Origin: Syntrophobacterales bacterium
GTDB lineage: Bacteria > Desulfobacterota > Syntrophobacteria > BM002
Direction of reading: 5' to 3'
Length of the DNA: 7,322 nucleotides
Assembly: GCA_030613915.1 (NCBI GenBank)
Contig: JAUWKY010000111.1
Span: 1-7,322 of the forward strand
Made by a program: the position numbers and the translations under genes. Below, one piece after another: positions 7,193 to 7,322 of this stretch; the stretch's first letter is position 1; every line of letters begins with the position of its first letter. The notes beneath the pieces are model-generated. The model did no database searches, was not told the DNA's origin, and saw only the letters and a list, made by a program, of their open reading frames with translations.

Positions 7193-7322
7193 ATGAGAAA
7201 GAAAAAATCACCACTGCGGGTACTAATGGTCTTTTCGGAGGTTGCGCCTTTTGCCAAGACCGGGGGGCTTGCCGACGTGGGCGGTGCTTTGCCCCTTGCT
7301 TTGAGCAACCTAGGCTGCCAAG
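7193..7322 (+). CDS. glgA: Glycogen synthase, N-terminal fragment (runs off the window)
   Basis: Forty-three codons of a GT5-family glycogen/starch synthase are present. The enzyme transfers glucose from ADP-glucose to the end of a growing alpha-1,4-glucan in the cytoplasm. The evidence is the family opening: a first beta strand ([13 protein letters not shown]) followed by [13 protein letters not shown] at 22-34, where K22 and the GGL loop bind the ADP-glucose donor. Full-length enzymes are about 480-500 residues, so more than 90% lies beyond the window. No start codon lies upstream in frame before a stop at 7172. The other candidate is an internal ATG at codon 12 (7226) without a ribosome-binding site. 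AGAAGG directly abuts the 7193 ATG with no spacer, which is unusual. A six-codon reading frame from 7176 ends in an ATGA overlap with this start. Confidence 0.93.
   Translation, partial: MRKKKSPLRVLMVFSEVAPFAKTGGLADVGGALPLALSNLGCQ

Overview
The window carries a protein quality-control gene cluster read on the minus strand, followed on the plus side by a small exported protein and the first 43 codons of a glycogen synthase. The minus-strand order, in transcription direction, is tRNA-Leu(UAG), tig (trigger factor), clpP, clpX and lon. The proteins look Gram-negative. The gene order with a tRNA-Leu just ahead of tig, and the style of the Lon, ClpX and GlgA sequences, suggest a deltaproteobacterial lineage (Desulfobacterota or relatives). 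This is inferred from resemblance and was not tested by a search.

Layout from left to right: positions 1-64 hold nothing I can name. A strong intrinsic terminator (65-103, minus) closes lon (143-2602, minus). A 98-base gap with a terminator-like hairpin (2613-2652) separates lon from clpX (2701-3951, minus). A 102-base gap holds an extended -10 promoter for clpX (4018-4045). clpP (4054-4698, minus) overlaps tig (4695-6032, minus) by four bases (ATGA), so the two are probably translationally coupled. A sigma70-like promoter (6152-6181) lies ahead of tig. Upstream of it are a 13-bp-stem terminator (6244-6279) and the tRNA-Leu it ends (6291-6376). The segment 6377-6594 is a divergent intergenic region with two hairpins. 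A small signal-peptide protein follows (6595-6912, plus), clearly richer in A+T than the rest. Then comes a 280-base gap with a promoter-like site and a 12-bp palindrome, and the 5' end of glgA (7193 onward, plus).

The four cluster genes act on proteins from birth to destruction. Trigger factor binds chains leaving the ribosome. ClpX unfolds tagged or damaged proteins and feeds them to ClpP. Lon does the same job in a single polypeptide. All catalytic and nucleotide-binding residues I looked for are present, so all four appear functional. The control signals suggest nested units: tig-clpP from the upstream promoter, clpX with its own strong promoter, and lon behind a partial terminator or attenuator.

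I found no convincing new biological system. The points most worth a second look are the non-coding signals (palindrome at the glgA promoter, clpX-lon hairpin, tandem hairpins) and the orphan exported protein.
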